Positions 5,876 through 6,791 of a stretch of 6,791 nt of DNA are shown here, piece by piece (position 1 is the first letter of the stretch; the number at the start of each line of letters is the position of its first letter). The stretch covers positions 1 to 6,791 of the forward strand of contig WFTU01000002.1 of NCBI GenBank assembly GCA_015485375.1. Direction: 5' to 3'. This DNA is from Paracoccaceae bacterium (lineage in GTDB: Bacteria; Pseudomonadota; Alphaproteobacteria; Rhodobacterales; Rhodobacteraceae). The notes under the pieces are model-generated. The model was not told where the DNA came from and did not search any database. It saw nothing but the letters and a program-made list of their open reading frames with translations. Position numbers and translations under genes: made by a program.

Positions 5876-6791
5876 ATGGACCTGATGGACAGCCCGCTTT
5901 ATCCGGCAATCAACTTTCTCGCCGTGCTGCTGATTTTCGCGATCGGGCTGGCGATTGTGGTCTTTCTGGTCCTGTTCGTAATCGACTCGCGCCAAAGCCA
6001 CGACGCCGTGCGCCGCAATTATCCGGTGCTGGGGCGGTTCCGTTACCTGTTTTCGACGCTTGGAGAGTTTTTCCGGCAGTATTTCTTTGCCATGGATCGC
6101 GAGGAGATGCCGTTCAACCGCGCGGAGCGGGACTGGATCGCGAAATCCTCGGGCGGGAAGGACAACACAATAGCCTTCGGTTCCACCAAATCGTTAACCA
6201 TTCCCGGCACACCGATTTTCGTAAATTGCCCGTTTCCGAAACTGGATGACGAGGCCCATTCGGCGCCTCCGGTGGTCATCGGCCCTTATGCACGCGCGCC
6301 TTATGCCGCGCCGTCGATCATCAATATTTCCGGCATGAGTTTCGGCGCGTTGTCGAAACCGGCGGTGCGGGCGCTCTCCATCGGGGCGAAGATGGCGGGG
6401 TGCTGGATGAATACCGGCGAGGGCGGGCTGTCTCCGTTCCATCTGGAGGGGGGTTGCGACATCGTTTTCCAGATCGGCACCGCGAAATACGGCGTGCGTA
6501 ATGCCGAAGGTGGGCTGGATGACGACAAGCTGGCCAAAGTTGCGGCCCATCCCGAGGTGAAGATGATCGAGGTGAAGATGAGTCAGGGGGCCAAACCCGG
6601 CAAGGGCGGCATTCTGCCCGCGGTCAAGGTGACCGAGGAAATCGCGCAGGTGCGCGGAATTCCGGCGGGCGAGGCCTCGATTTCTCCGAACCGGCATCCG
6701 GAGATCGACAACGTGGGCGAGATGCTCGATTTCATCAACCATGCGCGCGAGGTTTCGGGCCTGCCCGTGGGATTCAAGACCGTCGTAGCGG
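5876..6791 (+). CDS. Membrane-anchored FMN-binding glutamate synthase-family protein, N-terminal 305 residues (3' end cut by window)
   Basis: A protein of the stand-alone glutamate-synthase central/FMN domain family, possibly transferring electrons or reducing a 2-oxo/imino substrate. A hydrophobic stretch at about 13-35 predicts one N-terminal membrane helix, followed by a basic-aromatic segment (DSRQ...RRNYP, 37-50) that would face the cytoplasm. The catalytic-domain motifs are ISGMSFGALS (151-160), NTGEGGLS (179-186), KMSQGAKPGKGGILPA (234-249) and EASISPNRHPEI (266-277), as in the FMN-binding part of GltB. The N-terminal glutamine amidotransferase domain of true GltB is absent, so it is not an ordinary glutamate synthase large subunit. 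Relatives run to about 500-540 residues, so roughly 40 percent is missing here. The reading frame stays open to the last base. The actual reaction is not known to me. The downstream context is outside the window. Confidence 0.92.
   Translation, partial: MDLMDSPLYPAINFLAVLLIFAIGLAIVVFLVLFVIDSRQSHDAVRRNYPVLGRFRYLFSTLGEFFRQYFFAMDREEMPFNRAERDWIAKSSGGKDNTIAFGSTKSLTIPGTPIFVNCPFPKLDDEAHSAPPVVIGPYARAPYAAPSIINISGMSFGALSKPAVRALSIGAKMAGCWMNTGEGGLSPFHLEGGCDIVFQIGTAKYGVRNAEGGLDDDKLAKVAAHPEVKMIEVKMSQGAKPGKGGILPAVKVTEEIAQVRGIPAGEASISPNRHPEIDNVGEMLDFINHAREVSGLPVGFKTVVA

Overview
The window looks like chromosomal DNA of an alphaproteobacterium, most likely from the Rhodobacterales. It is GC-rich and tightly packed. 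The best evidence for the group is the protein types: a long RibA carrying a degenerate RibB-like N-terminal part, an OmpR-type regulator of alphaproteobacterial flavour, and a CoA-type Nudix gene followed by a CCA-enzyme gene. The lineage is judged from remembered family resemblance, not from a search. No RNA gene, insertion sequence, CRISPR array or phage gene is visible.

Left part, minus strand (2599 down to 1). Three overlapping genes run leftward: GTP cyclohydrolase II (riboflavin synthesis), a Nudix hydrolase of the CoA-pyrophosphatase type, and the N-terminal 307 residues of a CCA-adding/poly(A)-polymerase-type nucleotidyltransferase that runs off the left edge. The genes overlap by 4 and 10 bases, so they are almost certainly cotranscribed and probably translationally coupled.

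Centre (2600-3492). A 152-base divergent intergenic region separates ribA from an OmpR-family response regulator on the plus strand. It holds two near-identical short palindromes spaced 63 bases centre to centre. The regulator stands alone: there is no adjacent histidine kinase, and a strong intrinsic terminator follows directly.

Right part, plus strand (3640-6791). A CueR/MerR-type dyad promoter sits just upstream of a Tat-exported CueO-like multicopper oxidase, which is followed 29 bases later by a class I SAM-dependent methyltransferase. These two probably form a copper-induced unit: the oxidase would oxidise Cu(I) in the periplasm, and the role of the methyltransferase is unknown. After a 97-base gap comes a membrane-anchored protein with the FMN-binding glutamate-synthase domain, cut off by the right edge.

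The most noteworthy points are the copper-type operator, the oxidase-methyltransferase pairing with its Cys-Cys SAM motif, the paired palindromes between ribA and the regulator, and the RibB-like remnant in RibA. I see no clear evidence for an entirely new system; the oxidase-methyltransferase unit is the closest candidate.
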